Assembly: GCF_043235035.1 (NCBI RefSeq)
Contig: NZ_JAZAQF010000086.1
Location: 1-64,000, forward strand
Source: CACIAM-69d sp001698445
GTDB lineage: Bacteria; Cyanobacteriota; Cyanobacteriia; CACIAM-69d
Direction of reading: 5' to 3'
DNA length: 64,000 bases
The notes under the pieces were generated by a model. The model saw nothing but the letters and a program-made list of their open reading frames with translations. It did no database searches and was not told the DNA's origin. Positions 51,187 to 61,383 of the stretch are shown piece after piece; the stretch's first letter is position 1; each line of letters opens with the position of its first letter. A program made the position numbers and the translations under genes.

Positions 51187-51846
51187 CTATGATCGAAAAA
51201 TGACCACCAATCCCACCACAATCATGATCACCGCCGCCACCCGATTCATCATCACCCCTAGCCGTTGACCAAAACGCAACCTCGCACGACTTGCAAAATA
51301 GGCATATCCCAATTTAACGCCACCCACCGCCAACGCCGCAATTGCCATCAAAATTAGAATATCCAAGGTTGTCAATTGCTTCAAATTAACAAACGCTGGC
51401 AAGAATCCTAAATAAAACAAAACAGCCTTTTGATCACCCAAAGTAATCGCTAAGCCGGTGATGAAATGCCCCCAGTTGGATGGCTGCACAGAAATAGTTT
51501 TAGTGGGTTCCAATTCTTCTATCTCACTCAAGGAGTCATGGTGAATAGTCGATCGCCCCGTTGAACGCCACAACAAACAGCCGATCGTCACCAAATAAGC
51601 GCCGCCCAAATACCGAATGATGGCGAAAGCACTGCCTAGCGATTCAACCAACAGAGTCAACCCAAAAACCGCCAGCAAAATCAACAGTAAATCCCCTAGA
51701 ACAATGCCCAGCGTTGTCCAAACACCTGGCCGGAATCCCCCTTGGGCTGCTGCCGCTACCACCGTGAACACACTGACGCTGGGTAATGTGGCTAGGATTG
51801 TCATTGCCCCAAAGAGTGCAACTAGGTTAGTCCATTCAAGATTCAT
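51187..51846 (-). CDS. LysE/RhtB-family amino-acid exporter
   Basis: A 219-aa membrane protein with five to six helices. The N-terminal half has the family layout TLPSVSVFTVVAAAAQGGFR and GVWTTLGIVLGDLLLILLAV (about residues 22-60). A polar loop (about 105-130) and the second conserved block FITGLAITLGDQKAVLFYLG (about 133-152) follow. It would export amino acids such as lysine, threonine or homoserine lactones. No regulator is adjacent. Confidence 0.8.
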   Translation of the reverse strand: MNLEWTNLVALFGAMTILATLPSVSVFTVVAAAAQGGFRPGVWTTLGIVLGDLLLILLAVFGLTLLVESLGSAFAIIRYLGGAYLVTIGCLLWRSTGRSTIHHDSLSEIEELEPTKTISVQPSNWGHFITGLAITLGDQKAVLFYLGFLPAFVNLKQLTTLDILILMAIAALAVGGVKLGYAYFASRARLRFGQRLGVMMNRVAAVIMIVVGLVVIFRS

Positions 51847-52306
51847 TTAAGCCACACAATTCATTGGACAAATTTAAAATTTATTTAGTGATTTGCTTTG
51901 TTTAATAAATAAAAATCCAAATTAATAAATTATTTGAGGTTATTACTTTAAATATCACTTAGATTACTTAAGATTTACCTTTATTGCACCAACTGTAACG
52001 CAAACAGGAGCGATCGCCCCTCAAAACCAGCCCATCAGTCGCCATGATCATGATTGCGGCCTATAAATTACGATACAAAACCACAAAACTACAAAACCAC
52101 AACATGGAACCGCCCGGCCGCGCCGATCGCCCCATTGCGCCCAATCGAGGCCAGCCCTCGATCGCCAACCAAGACCCCATGGGCAATCCAGAACTTGGAA
52201 CAGTCAACAAGACCAGCGAAATGAGTCGTTTATGATATGCACAATCGTGCAGCGGGGCTGATGGCTAGCTCGCACGGGGTGAGGAGTTGCGCCGGGTTTC
52301 AGAGCT
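51847..52306. other. Intergenic stretch
   Basis: No gene is seen. The left half (51850-51990) is AT-rich and should contain the LysE promoter. The right half has short ccacaaaactacaaaacc repeats near 52079-52100 and a GC-rich part leading into the TamB-like gene. Confidence 0.55.
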
Positions 52307-55300
52307 ATGCAGTCGCCAGGAAATTTGCCCGATCGGGAGCCGGATCAGCCCTCCGAGCTTGAGCCATCCCCACCCAGATCGCGCCGTCCCCAAAGGAATC
52401 GAAGATCCCTGTGGCGTTGGGTGGGACGGGCGGCCGTTTTGGGGTCGATCGGGCTGGTGGCTGGGGGTCTGGGGTTTGGTTGGTACTGGCTGCACTATCG
52501 ATTTTCGGATTTTTTGTCCGCGGCCCTCAGCGATGCCCTGATGCGGCCGGTGAAGGTGGGGCCCCTGACGGGATTGTCTTTGGGCGGGCTGACCTTTGGG
52601 GAATCGGCCCTGTTGCCCACTGCGCAGGATCCTGACCAGGCGAAGGCCGGTGCGGTTGAGGCCAGGTTTGATTTTTGGTCGATCGCCCAGTTGCCTAATT
52701 TGCTGGGCGATCGCGTCATCCCGATCGCGATTACCTTTCGGGAGCCGTCGGTGTATGTGGAGCAAACCAACGACGGCAATTTGTTTGAAGTGCGCTTGAA
52801 GTCGGGCCCTAAGCCGCCCTTTGAGCTGCGTCCCAGTCGTTTTGAGTTCCAAAATGCCCAGGTGACCTTGGTGCCTGCGCCGGCCTTGGTGAATCGGCCC
52901 CGGCGATCGACCCCGCCGTTGCCCGTGAAGATTGTGGCTTCCGGTTCGGCGGATTTGGAGCAGTGGCGTGCTGGCCAGCCGGAATTGGCGCGGTTTTCGG
53001 TGGTGGGAACCGTGGGGCAAGCGCGGCCCGGACAGTTTGACCTCAAAGGAGAGTTCAAAATTCCGACCCAGGAGTTGGCGGTGCGATCGCGCCTACAAAA
53101 CCTGGATGTGACTGGATTGGCCCAGGCCATGCCCGCCCCGATGACGATCGAGCGGGGACGGGTGGACGGGGTGGCCGATGGGCGATATCAATTGGGGAAA
53201 AGCATTCCGGCGCTTCAGGGCACGCTGCAATTGCGAGATTGGCGCATCACCAGCCCCCTCGTGCCCAAGCCCATGGCCCTGGCCACGGGGCGGTTGCGGT
53301 TGCGGGGGCCCGTCGTGACGCTGGATGAGGCCCAAGGTCAATATGGATCCTTGCAGGCGATCGCGAATGGGCCGGTGGATTTTTCAGGAACGGTGTTGAA
53401 TCTGCAAAATCCCCTCAAAACCACCCTGGAGGCTAAATATGATGTGACGTTGCGGGCGGAGGCGTTGCGGCCGGCGGATCTGGCAACCACGCTTGATCAG
53501 ACCTTGCCTCTCCCGATCGTGGGGCCGGTGGAGGTGAATGCCAGGCTACGGGGAACGCTCGATCGCCCGCAAATTACCGGCAATTTTGTCTCGGTGGGCG
53601 GCTTACGGGTCGATCGCCTGACCTTTCGGCGCGTTCAGGGCAATTTCTCTGCGATCGGCCAAGGATCGGAACCGCCCAAAAATTCGCCCCTTCGCCTGTT
53701 TGAAAATTGGCAAAGTCGATTGGTGCGGGCCTTTCCCCTGGCGGCTCGGCTCGATCAGCTGCGCGTTGAACCAACGGCCGGGGGCGCAATCACCGCCGAT
53801 GGTTCGGCCCGTCTGTTGGCGAATGGGGCCTTGGATCGGTTGGGCATCGATCGGCTGTCGGCCGATTGGCGGGTTCAGGATCTGCCCCTGGCCCCGATCG
53901 CCCAAGCCTATGGCCTGAATTTACCCCAGAATCCGGGGCCGGTCTCCGTCACGGGGCGATCGCGCGGCAACCTAACCGCGCTGGACACGGAGGCCCGCAC
54001 GGAACTGCTGGGCGGGCAAATCACAACGGCGGTGCAACTGCGCGATCGGGCTTGGGCCGGCTCGGCCCGGCTGCAAAATCTGCAAGTGGGGCGGGTGATT
54101 CCGCAACTCTCGGGCCAATTGACCGCCACAGCCCAAGCCCGGGGCACTTTAGACCGCCCCTTGACGGGTTTGGCTGTGCAGGCGGCGGGCAACTTGCAGA
54201 ATTTGGCCGGCGGCAAGCTGGATTGGGCCGCCCAGGCCACGGGCGATCGTTGGCAATTGCAAACCCAGTTGGCAGGTATTCAGTTAGCGCGGATCGTGCC
54301 CCAAGCCACCGGACAACTCAGCAGCCAGGTCACGGCCCAAGGAACCGTCGCCGGCCTGTTAGCCCGCAATCCTGCTTCGATCGCGGCCCAAGTAACGGGG
54401 CAACTGAGGCCGGGCGATCGCTCCAGTTTGTTAACCGTTGCCCAAGCCAACTACCTCAACCAACGGCTGCCGATCGACTTCGCGGCCCGTTGGGATGGGC
54501 AAGCGATTCGGCTCGATCGGGCCGTGGGGCCCGGGTTGCGGGCTGAAGGTTCCTTATTTCCCTCCATTCCCCCACAACTGGCCAGCTTGCCCACCCTCCG
54601 CCATCTGGATTTGCAAGTGGCGGTGCAAAACGTCAATTTGGAACCCCTGCCCGGCTTGGTTCCTAATCTAATTCCGGCCGGGGTGCGGGATGCGTTTCGC
54701 GATCGGCCCCTGCTGGCGGGGCGGGCGAATTTTACTGGTCAAATCAATGGCCCTCTAGCCGGTTTACGGGCGATCGGGACGGCCAACTTGGTGGGGTTGG
54801 AAGCGGCGGGCGCAAACTTTAACCTGCTGATGAGTGGGCCCGTGGACGTGAGCTTGAATCGGGGATTATCGATCGACCTGCGGGGCGAGTCCGATCGCCT
54901 GGCCCTGCGGCTCGATCGACAATTTCTACCCACCGGCTTGGATCTGCAATGGCAAGGGGCCACCGCCACCGGCCGCCGCCAAGGGCGAGATTTTTTGGCC
55001 GAGCTGGCGAATTTGCAATTGGAGCGGTTGCGTTGGCCCGCAGCCCTCACGGAACCGGCCGGCATTCCCCGAGGGACGATTGCCGCCCGAGCACGCCTGA
55101 ACCTCGATCGCTTCACCGCCCAGGGGCAAATCAGCGCCGAACAACCGGGCGTGGGGGTGGCCTTTGGCGATCGATTCACCGGACTGTTTGGGTATGCCAA
55201 CAACCGCGCCGTGCTGACCGATGGCAAGTTGACCCAAGGGGACAGTGAATATCTGGTGGGGGCGGAGTTGGTGGTGGCCGCTGACCCGCGCTTCAAGGGC

Positions 55301-57577
55301 CAGGTGCAAGCCCGCAACGGCAAGCTGGAAACCCTAATTCGGATCCTGCAACTAACGGATTTTGAATCCGCAGCCCAATGGGCCAAAAACCTGCGGCCGC
55401 CCACCTATGCCGCTGCTGCCCAGGTGGCTCCCTTGGCGGTGGAAATGGCTGATCAACCCCTTTCCCAGCAGTTGCGGAAGTTAGCGGAAATCAAGGCCCT
55501 GCTGAACCAGTCGATCGCCGATCGCTGCAATGCCAGCCCGATCGTCAATCTCGATCGAATCCGGGGCGGATTTGGGGCCAATCTCACCTTCAATGGCAGC
55601 GTGCAAACGGGCATTGCCGCCAAGTTCAATCTCTCGGGTCGCGACTGGAGTTGGTTACCGGAAGAGGCCTGTAGCCTGGCTCAAGTGGCCCTGAATGCGG
55701 ATCAGGTGGATATTCGCGGTGACTTCCAAGACAACACCCTCACCCTGGCCCCCTTGGAATTTCGCCGCAACGATATCCTGCTGGCCTTTGCGGGGCAAAT
55801 TGGCAAAACCCAATCGGGTCAATTTCAGCTCACCAACTTTCCCGCCGAATCCCTGGAAAATATTCCCCAAGTCCGCGAACTCTACGGCCGCACCGGTTTG
55901 CCCCGCCTCAGTGGCCGGGTGAATATCACGGCGGCCCTGGCCGGCACGATCGACGATCCAAGGGCCGTGGGGCAGGTGGTGCTCAACAGCGGCAAACTGA
56001 ACAACACCCCGATCGAAACGGCCACTAGCAACTTTAGCTATGCCCAAGCGCGGCTGAATTTCAGCAGTGCCGTGGCGGTTCAAGGCAGCCAAGACAAAGA
56101 TCCGATCGCCATTACCGGCAGCATTCCCCAAAAGCTCCCCTTTGCCAAGGTGGAACCCGACAACGACAGCCTGCGCCTGAATGCCGAATTGGAAGACAAG
56201 GAATTGGGGTTGGCGAGCTTGCTAATTCCACAATTCCAATGGCTGGGTGGCCAGGGGCGCGTGCGGCTGAGTGTGGGCGGAACCTTGGCCCAACCCCAGG
56301 CCACCGGAGAAGCCCAGTTTGCCAACGCGGCGATCGGGTTGCAGGGTCTCTCCCAAACCGTCACCAACATCAACGGCCAAGCCACCTTCACGGGCGATCG
56401 GCTGGTGGTGAACGGCATCAACGGAGCCTTTGGCCAGGGACAAATTCGCGTGGGGGGCATGTTGCCGATCGCCGACACCAAAGCCCTAGGGCCCAACGAT
56501 CCACCCCTGAATGTGGCTTTGGATCAATTGCAGCTTAATTTACGAGATCTCTACGAAGGAGGCGTGAACGGCCAAATCAGCATCACGGGCACGGCCCTCA
56601 AGCCGATCGTCGGTGGCAGCCTGGGCCTCGTCAATGGTCGGGTGATCTTGCCCACGGATCCGGCGGCCCTGATGGCCAGCGCGCCCAATGCCGCCACCGT
56701 GGGGATCACCCCTCGCTTCCAAAACCTGCAAGTGAACTTGGGCCGGGGTCTGCAAATTTTGAAATTGCCCGTCTTAAACTTCCTGGCGGAGGGTGGCCTG
56801 GAACTGAACGGAACCTTGGCCGATCCGCGCCCCAGTGGCCGCATTCGACTGCAACGGGGCTTAATTAACCTGTTCACAACGCAATTTACCCTGGAGCGCG
56901 GCGAACCTCAATTTGCGGAATTTCGCCCCCGATCGGGTCTGGATCCCTACCTAGATGTCAAGATGGTGGCCTTTGTGCCCGACTCCAGCCGCAACCCCCT
57001 GCAAACGGACAATACCAGCGGCTTCAATCCCGCCGAAATTCGAGAAAGTGTGGTTGGATCCATGGGTTCCGCTCGCACCGTTCGGATCAAGGCCACCGTC
57101 CAAGGTCGCGCCAGCCAACTGCTGGACCAAATTCGCCTCACCAGTCGGCCCGCCCGCAGCGAAGCACAAATTTTGGCCCTGATTGGTGGCAGCTTGATCA
57201 ACACCTTTGACGATCGCAGTGGTGGGGCCGTGGTGCTGGCCAACTTGGCCGGCGCTGGGTTGCTCAACAACATTCAAACCAACATTGCCACCGCGATCGG
57301 GCTGACGGATTTTCGGATTTATCCCACCACCGTCACCGCCCGCCCCCGGGGCGACAACAACCGGAACGATCGAGCCACCGCCCTGGGTCTCGGCATTGAA
57401 GCGGGCATTGACCTGAATAACAATCTTTCCGTTTCGATCGCTCAGATCATCTCAGAAATTAACAACACCACCCGTCTCAATTTGGACTATCGCCTCAACG
57501 ACGACACCGTAATTCGCGGCTCCACAGACTTTGCGGGCGAGTCGCGTCTTTCGGTGCAATTCGAGCGCCGCTTTTAG
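52307..57577 (+). CDS. tamB: TamB-like translocation/assembly protein (DUF490)
   Basis: A 1756-aa protein. The start has a basic, Pro-rich cytoplasmic segment (1-40) and a membrane anchor (about 43-66, AAVLGSIGLVAGGLGFGWYW). A very long beta-rich periplasmic region follows, with AsmA/TamB-type repeats. The C-terminal DUF490 domain (about 1430-1756) ends in NLDYRLNDDTVIRGSTDFAG and a terminal FERRF. In Gram-negative cells TamB helps insert outer-membrane proteins or moves phospholipids to the outer membrane. In cyanobacteria and chloroplasts (Tic236) the homologue spans the intermembrane space. No Omp85 gene is adjacent here. Confidence 0.85.
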   Translation: MQSPGNLPDREPDQPSELEPSPPRSRRPQRNRRSLWRWVGRAAVLGSIGLVAGGLGFGWYWLHYRFSDFLSAALSDALMRPVKVGPLTGLSLGGLTFGESALLPTAQDPDQAKAGAVEARFDFWSIAQLPNLLGDRVIPIAITFREPSVYVEQTNDGNLFEVRLKSGPKPPFELRPSRFEFQNAQVTLVPAPALVNRPRRSTPPLPVKIVASGSADLEQWRAGQPELARFSVVGTVGQARPGQFDLKGEFKIPTQELAVRSRLQNLDVTGLAQAMPAPMTIERGRVDGVADGRYQLGKSIPALQGTLQLRDWRITSPLVPKPMALATGRLRLRGPVVTLDEAQGQYGSLQAIANGPVDFSGTVLNLQNPLKTTLEAKYDVTLRAEALRPADLATTLDQTLPLPIVGPVEVNARLRGTLDRPQITGNFVSVGGLRVDRLTFRRVQGNFSAIGQGSEPPKNSPLRLFENWQSRLVRAFPLAARLDQLRVEPTAGGAITADGSARLLANGALDRLGIDRLSADWRVQDLPLAPIAQAYGLNLPQNPGPVSVTGRSRGNLTALDTEARTELLGGQITTAVQLRDRAWAGSARLQNLQVGRVIPQLSGQLTATAQARGTLDRPLTGLAVQAAGNLQNLAGGKLDWAAQATGDRWQLQTQLAGIQLARIVPQATGQLSSQVTAQGTVAGLLARNPASIAAQVTGQLRPGDRSSLLTVAQANYLNQRLPIDFAARWDGQAIRLDRAVGPGLRAEGSLFPSIPPQLASLPTLRHLDLQVAVQNVNLEPLPGLVPNLIPAGVRDAFRDRPLLAGRANFTGQINGPLAGLRAIGTANLVGLEAAGANFNLLMSGPVDVSLNRGLSIDLRGESDRLALRLDRQFLPTGLDLQWQGATATGRRQGRDFLAELANLQLERLRWPAALTEPAGIPRGTIAARARLNLDRFTAQGQISAEQPGVGVAFGDRFTGLFGYANNRAVLTDGKLTQGDSEYLVGAELVVAADPRFKGQVQARNGKLETLIRILQLTDFESAAQWAKNLRPPTYAAAAQVAPLAVEMADQPLSQQLRKLAEIKALLNQSIADRCNASPIVNLDRIRGGFGANLTFNGSVQTGIAAKFNLSGRDWSWLPEEACSLAQVALNADQVDIRGDFQDNTLTLAPLEFRRNDILLAFAGQIGKTQSGQFQLTNFPAESLENIPQVRELYGRTGLPRLSGRVNITAALAGTIDDPRAVGQVVLNSGKLNNTPIETATSNFSYAQARLNFSSAVAVQGSQDKDPIAITGSIPQKLPFAKVEPDNDSLRLNAELEDKELGLASLLIPQFQWLGGQGRVRLSVGGTLAQPQATGEAQFANAAIGLQGLSQTVTNINGQATFTGDRLVVNGINGAFGQGQIRVGGMLPIADTKALGPNDPPLNVALDQLQLNLRDLYEGGVNGQISITGTALKPIVGGSLGLVNGRVILPTDPAALMASAPNAATVGITPRFQNLQVNLGRGLQILKLPVLNFLAEGGLELNGTLADPRPSGRIRLQRGLINLFTTQFTLERGEPQFAEFRPRSGLDPYLDVKMVAFVPDSSRNPLQTDNTSGFNPAEIRESVVGSMGSARTVRIKATVQGRASQLLDQIRLTSRPARSEAQILALIGGSLINTFDDRSGGAVVLANLAGAGLLNNIQTNIATAIGLTDFRIYPTTVTARPRGDNNRNDRATALGLGIEAGIDLNNNLSVSIAQIISEINNTTRLNLDYRLNDDTVIRGSTDFAGESRLSVQFERRF

Positions 57578-57622
57578 AGGGCTAGTTCACCGTTGATTAA
57601 CCCCCAGTATCTTGCAGCATAC

Positions 57623-58579
57623 CTAGCGAGCTGCCGCCGCCAAATAGCGGGCAATTTCCATCAGCTGATCCTTGGGGAACGTGGAAATCAGAATCCGAGC
57701 AGCACCCTTGGGATCCCGAGGAATGCTGACTTGGCCATTGGCCGGGGCTGGGGCCGGAGTAGCGGCCGGAGCGGCTGGGGTCGCGGCGGCAGCGGCGGCA
57801 GCGGCTGGTGGAGCAAATTTTTGGAGTTCGGGGCCCAGGGTGATGCTGTGGCCTTTGCCCCCGGCCATTAACTCAGTGGCCTGTTTCAGATCCCGCACCA
57901 CGATCGGGGCGATCGCATTGAAGGGCACTTTGGGATGGGCGATCGCCCGGCGGGTGGCTTGGATCAGAGTTTGCCAAGTGGCATAGCCATCACCCAATTG
58001 CAGCAGCTTTTGACAGAGGCGATCGAGCTGTGAGCGCAACTCCGGCGTGGCCGGTTGCTTAAACAGCACCACCATTTGCTTCAGCGCTTCCATCACCAAC
58101 GGGCCAAAATTGGCCGGCAGTGGTTTAGCCGCTGGGACAGGTGCTGGGGCAGGTGTTTCCGGTTCGCCCGCCGCCCGCTTCTTAATTCGTTCGTACAAGG
58201 CCTCTAGAGCTGGCCGCAGACTGTCCACCGCCGGAACCGCCTGCTCGTCGTTGTAAGTGCCACCCTCCAGGGCCCGAGTCAACTTCTCCAAAAGGGCAAC
58301 ACCATTTGCGAAGTCTTTGTGATCTCTGGCATCTAACTTGATAGGATTTTCGCGCAGGAACTTAAAACAGTTTTCAAGCAACAAAGCCAGGTGGCGCATT
58401 CCCTCAAAGCCAAGCATGGCCGCACTGCCCTTAATGGTGTGGGCGGCTCGGTAGATGGTGTTGCACTCCTCATATTCTTCGATGACTGCTTGCAAGTTCC
58501 CCAGGGCCGCCTGCATCGCCTCCAGATGCTCATTGGCTTCCATGATGAAGTACTTGACAACTTGTTCGTTACCACTCAC
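57623..58579 (-). CDS. Hpt-domain phosphotransfer protein
   Basis: A 318-aa protein. The N-terminal Hpt domain (about residues 5-110) carries the phospho-accepting His in IYRAAHTIKGSAAMLGF. A linker and a second helical region follow (about 150-240). A low-complexity Ala/Pro segment (about 260-290) leads to a short C-terminal helix. It resembles the Hpt-containing N-termini of chemotaxis-type CheA proteins (PixL/ChpA) but lacks kinase and receiver domains. The start is GTG at 58579, with a GAGGAG box nine bases before it; a longer frame reaches 58642. Confidence 0.8.
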   Translation of the reverse strand: MSGNEQVVKYFIMEANEHLEAMQAALGNLQAVIEEYEECNTIYRAAHTIKGSAAMLGFEGMRHLALLLENCFKFLRENPIKLDARDHKDFANGVALLEKLTRALEGGTYNDEQAVPAVDSLRPALEALYERIKKRAAGEPETPAPAPVPAAKPLPANFGPLVMEALKQMVVLFKQPATPELRSQLDRLCQKLLQLGDGYATWQTLIQATRRAIAHPKVPFNAIAPIVVRDLKQATELMAGGKGHSITLGPELQKFAPPAAAAAAAATPAAPAATPAPAPANGQVSIPRDPKGAARILISTFPKDQLMEIARYLAAAAR

Positions 58580-58681
58580 GGGCGGCACTCCTCGCGACGA
58601 CAGGACGGAAGCAGCGGCCGGGCTAGGATCCAGGGCAATCAAAAGGGGGGCAAAACCCCTGGAAGATGTGATGCCGCTGAA

Positions 58682-59908
58682 CTAGCCCGCGTTGGTTGGC
58701 ACGGCTGGGGAATAGCTACGCCCGCGCCACTGCGTCGGCGTTTGCACCGATGATAGCCCAATTCTCAGGGCGGCCAAGGGATCCGCCAAGGGCGACAGGA
58801 AGAAAAGCCAGGGAAGCTTTGCGCCGCTGAGGTTATAGGACGGTGCGATCGCCCAATTTAAGGCAAATCGGATTAGCAACAGCGCCAGATTCAGGCCCCA
58901 GGCGGCGGTTACCAACCAGGAAGCACTGGCACAGGCCGGCTCGAATAATAACAATACCAAGGGTAAGGGCAAGCCCTGCACTGCTAACAAAAAGAGACAA
59001 TCCCCCAAGGTTTGGGCCCGGGGGCTGGCATCCTTAAGATCAAGCGATCGGCCCCACTCTTTCCAGGTTTCGGCGGCCCCTTCATACATGCGCACCTCGA
59101 TCAGCTTGCCCCCATCCAAAAAGCCCACCTTCATTCCCTGGGCCGCCGCCGCCCGCGCCAGGGTCACATCATCACAAAAAGACCCCCGAGCGCTGCTGTA
59201 GCCGCCCAAGTCCACGAGCCGATCGCGCCGCACCAAAAAGCACTGACCATTGGCCATGGTGCGAGTGGGCCCCCCGATCGAGCTGCCCGCCGGCCCAAAC
59301 CGATACACCAGCGTCATCAACAGGGCCGGTTGCAAAATCAGCTCACCGGGCGTTTGCAGCAAAAAGCGCGGCGAAAAAGAAACCAGGTCATAGCCCCCCG
59401 CTTCGGCCGCCGCGATCGCCGCCGACACCAAGCCCGCCTTGGGCCGAGTATCCGCATCAATCCCCAAAATCCAACGGCTTTGTTCGCTGCTGTGGCGAAA
59501 CCCTGTGTGCAACGCCCAGGGCCGCCCCACCCAATCCCCCGGCAAGGGATCATCCGGCAACAATCGCAGGCGGGGATCTTGGCGACCAGCAGCCTTCACC
59601 AGTTCCGGCGTGCCATCGGTGGAGTCGCTATCAATCACCAAAATTTCCCGCACCTCGTAGCCCTGAAGCCCCAAGCCCGTTAGGCAGGGCCCCAGCCTGG
59701 CCGCCTCGTTCAGGGTGGGCACTAGAATGCTGACGGAGCCGAGCTGGTCGTGGGTGGTGTCCCTGGGTTGTAGGGGTCGTTGGCGATTGGGGCCTTGCAT
59801 CAAGCGAGCCAACAAAATGGCAACGGCCGGAAGCTGCACCAATAACAACCCAAGGGCGATCGCCCCCCAAACTACCGCTCCGGTCTCAGTTTCCGCTCCG
59901 GTCACCAT
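58682..59908 (-). CDS. cruG: 2'-O-glycosyltransferase of carotenoids (CruG)
   Basis: A 408-aa family-2 glycosyltransferase. It has an N-terminal membrane helix (about 10-32). The GT-A core shows VSILVPTLNEAARLGPCL (about 58-75), the ILVIDSDSTDGT donor motif (about 88-99) and the DxD-like ILGIDADTRPK (about 145-155). C-terminal membrane helices follow (about 310-385). With the neighbouring cruF it matches the cyanobacterial pair that makes myxol 2'-glycosides (myxoxanthophyll type). CruG attaches the sugar to the 2'-hydroxyl made after CruF hydration. ATG at 59908 has a GGAGA box eight bases upstream. Confidence 0.8.
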   Translation of the reverse strand: MVTGAETETGAVVWGAIALGLLLVQLPAVAILLARLMQGPNRQRPLQPRDTTHDQLGSVSILVPTLNEAARLGPCLTGLGLQGYEVREILVIDSDSTDGTPELVKAAGRQDPRLRLLPDDPLPGDWVGRPWALHTGFRHSSEQSRWILGIDADTRPKAGLVSAAIAAAEAGGYDLVSFSPRFLLQTPGELILQPALLMTLVYRFGPAGSSIGGPTRTMANGQCFLVRRDRLVDLGGYSSARGSFCDDVTLARAAAAQGMKVGFLDGGKLIEVRMYEGAAETWKEWGRSLDLKDASPRAQTLGDCLFLLAVQGLPLPLVLLLFEPACASASWLVTAAWGLNLALLLIRFALNWAIAPSYNLSGAKLPWLFFLSPLADPLAALRIGLSSVQTPTQWRGRSYSPAVPTNAG

Positions 59909-60233
59909 GCTGCTGTTCTCCAGTGGGATTGATCGCAGTGGGATTGATCGCAAAGGGCGATCGAAATAAGGCGCAATATCAAAGCGCAATATAGAACGCA
60001 ATACAAGGCACAATGCATCAGCCCAAGGGGTTTGTGAACACCCGCGAGGCTCTCAACGTGAATTTTACAAGGGGCGTGTGGCCAATTGGAGCTTGCCTGC
60101 TTGGCTGAATGCTTCACCGAACAACAACCCCCCGCACCCGCTCAGAGGGGATTGGGGGGAAAAGATTGGGGTTATGTTGCGATCGGGCGATCGGCCAAAA
60201 GCGGCCAAGCTCCCGTTCGTTACTCAGTAACCA
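59909..60233. other. Gap between cruF and cruG
   Basis: About 325 bases without a gene. It contains short imperfect repeats of the type gcgcaatat-aa between 59970 and 60000. The genes are not overlapping, so cruG may have its own promoter here. Confidence 0.55.
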
Positions 60234-61163
60234 CTACTTAGCAACCACTTCCATCGGGGGAGCATTCAGAGGCTCAGTCTCCGCCGATTCCGCATTGGGA
60301 GCCTCCGTCGGCGCGATCGCCCACAACAGCACCGCCGGCAACACCCCGATCGCCACACTCATCATCGTGGGCACCAGGAATCCCGGATCCAGCGAAAACA
60401 CCGTAATCGCCGCCCCAAAGGCAAAATTCACCAGATAGACAATCACTGGAACCGTCAGTTGCGATCGGGTCAAATTTAACCGCTGACCACGCCACAACAG
60501 CGCCGCCACCGACATAAACACCATCCCCGTCGCCACCCAACCCGACAGGTTGCGATAGGGCATTCCAAAGAACTCGCCAATTTCCTCAAATTCCCAGAAG
60601 GGTAAAGACGTTTGGCTCATGGCCGGATCCAACACCAGATCCCAAGCCATCAGCAACACCGCGCCACCCACCACGGCCCCCGCCTGGCGCAGCAGCCCCG
60701 GCAAATTCAAACGCTCCAGCCCCACCATCACCAGCAGGTAGCAAACCGCACCCATATAAAACCAAGACAGCGGAATCGTGAACGGCACCAAACCCGCAAC
60801 CTTATATCCCAACCCCGACAAGTAGTGATAGTGACCAAAGGGGAAGCCAGTGCTGGTTCCGAGCAGTTCGCTGCCCAAGGACAGGCCCACCGAGGGCAAG
60901 AAAAACAGCAACATCCGTTGCCAACCCAAAACGCGGGCCAGGTACAGGGCCACGGCCGCTGCACCCAGGATGATGTAGCCAACACCCCCCTGACCCATAC
61001 TCCATTGAAAAAACTGGATTCCAATGGGCGGCAAGCTGGCGATCAGGTCAGGACGAGGCAAGACGTACAGCAACCCAGCCAGGCCAAACGCCATGGCAAT
61101 AATGTGACCTATCAGGCAAGCGCGCTCAATCAACGAGAGCGGCTGTTGGGGCAGTGACTTCAT
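60234..61163 (-). CDS. cruF: Carotenoid 1',2'-hydratase (CruF, DUF422)
   Basis: A 309-aa integral membrane protein with about eight hydrophobic helices. The DUF422 hallmarks are EL LGTSTGFPFGHYHYLSGLGY-type (read as LLGTSTGFPFG, HYHYLSGLG, about residues 105-125), WDLVLDPAMS (about 183-192) and WEFEEIGEFFGMPYRNLSGW (about 199-218). It adds water to the 1',2' double bond of acyclic psi-ends of gamma-carotene-type carotenoids. This step precedes glycosylation by CruG encoded next to it. ATG at 61163 has AGGAG five bases upstream. Confidence 0.85.
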   Translation of the reverse strand: MKSLPQQPLSLIERACLIGHIIAMAFGLAGLLYVLPRPDLIASLPPIGIQFFQWSMGQGGVGYIILGAAAVALYLARVLGWQRMLLFFLPSVGLSLGSELLGTSTGFPFGHYHYLSGLGYKVAGLVPFTIPLSWFYMGAVCYLLVMVGLERLNLPGLLRQAGAVVGGAVLLMAWDLVLDPAMSQTSLPFWEFEEIGEFFGMPYRNLSGWVATGMVFMSVAALLWRGQRLNLTRSQLTVPVIVYLVNFAFGAAITVFSLDPGFLVPTMMSVAIGVLPAVLLWAIAPTEAPNAESAETEPLNAPPMEVVAK

Positions 61164-61383
61164 GACACTCCTCAAAGTTTCGAGACACCGATCGCATCCG
61201 GCCAGTTGGGCCCGGATGGTGTCTAACTAGTTTACGAATCTTTAAGAGAATTTTTTAAAAAAGATTAGATTTTGCCAAGCGGGGGCCGATCTCTCGATCG
61301 GATTGTTGCCAGCTCAGCCAGATCGTTGCCAACGGAAGGCCCTGGCCCAAGGGATGGCCCTCAAGGGATCCAGAGACCAAGCC

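Noticed and set aside
52265..53130. Antisense frames of 200-250 codons opposite the start of the TamB-like gene
   Set aside because: Low-complexity, Arg/His/Gln-rich products without domains. The + strand protein has an anchor and a family-typical layout.
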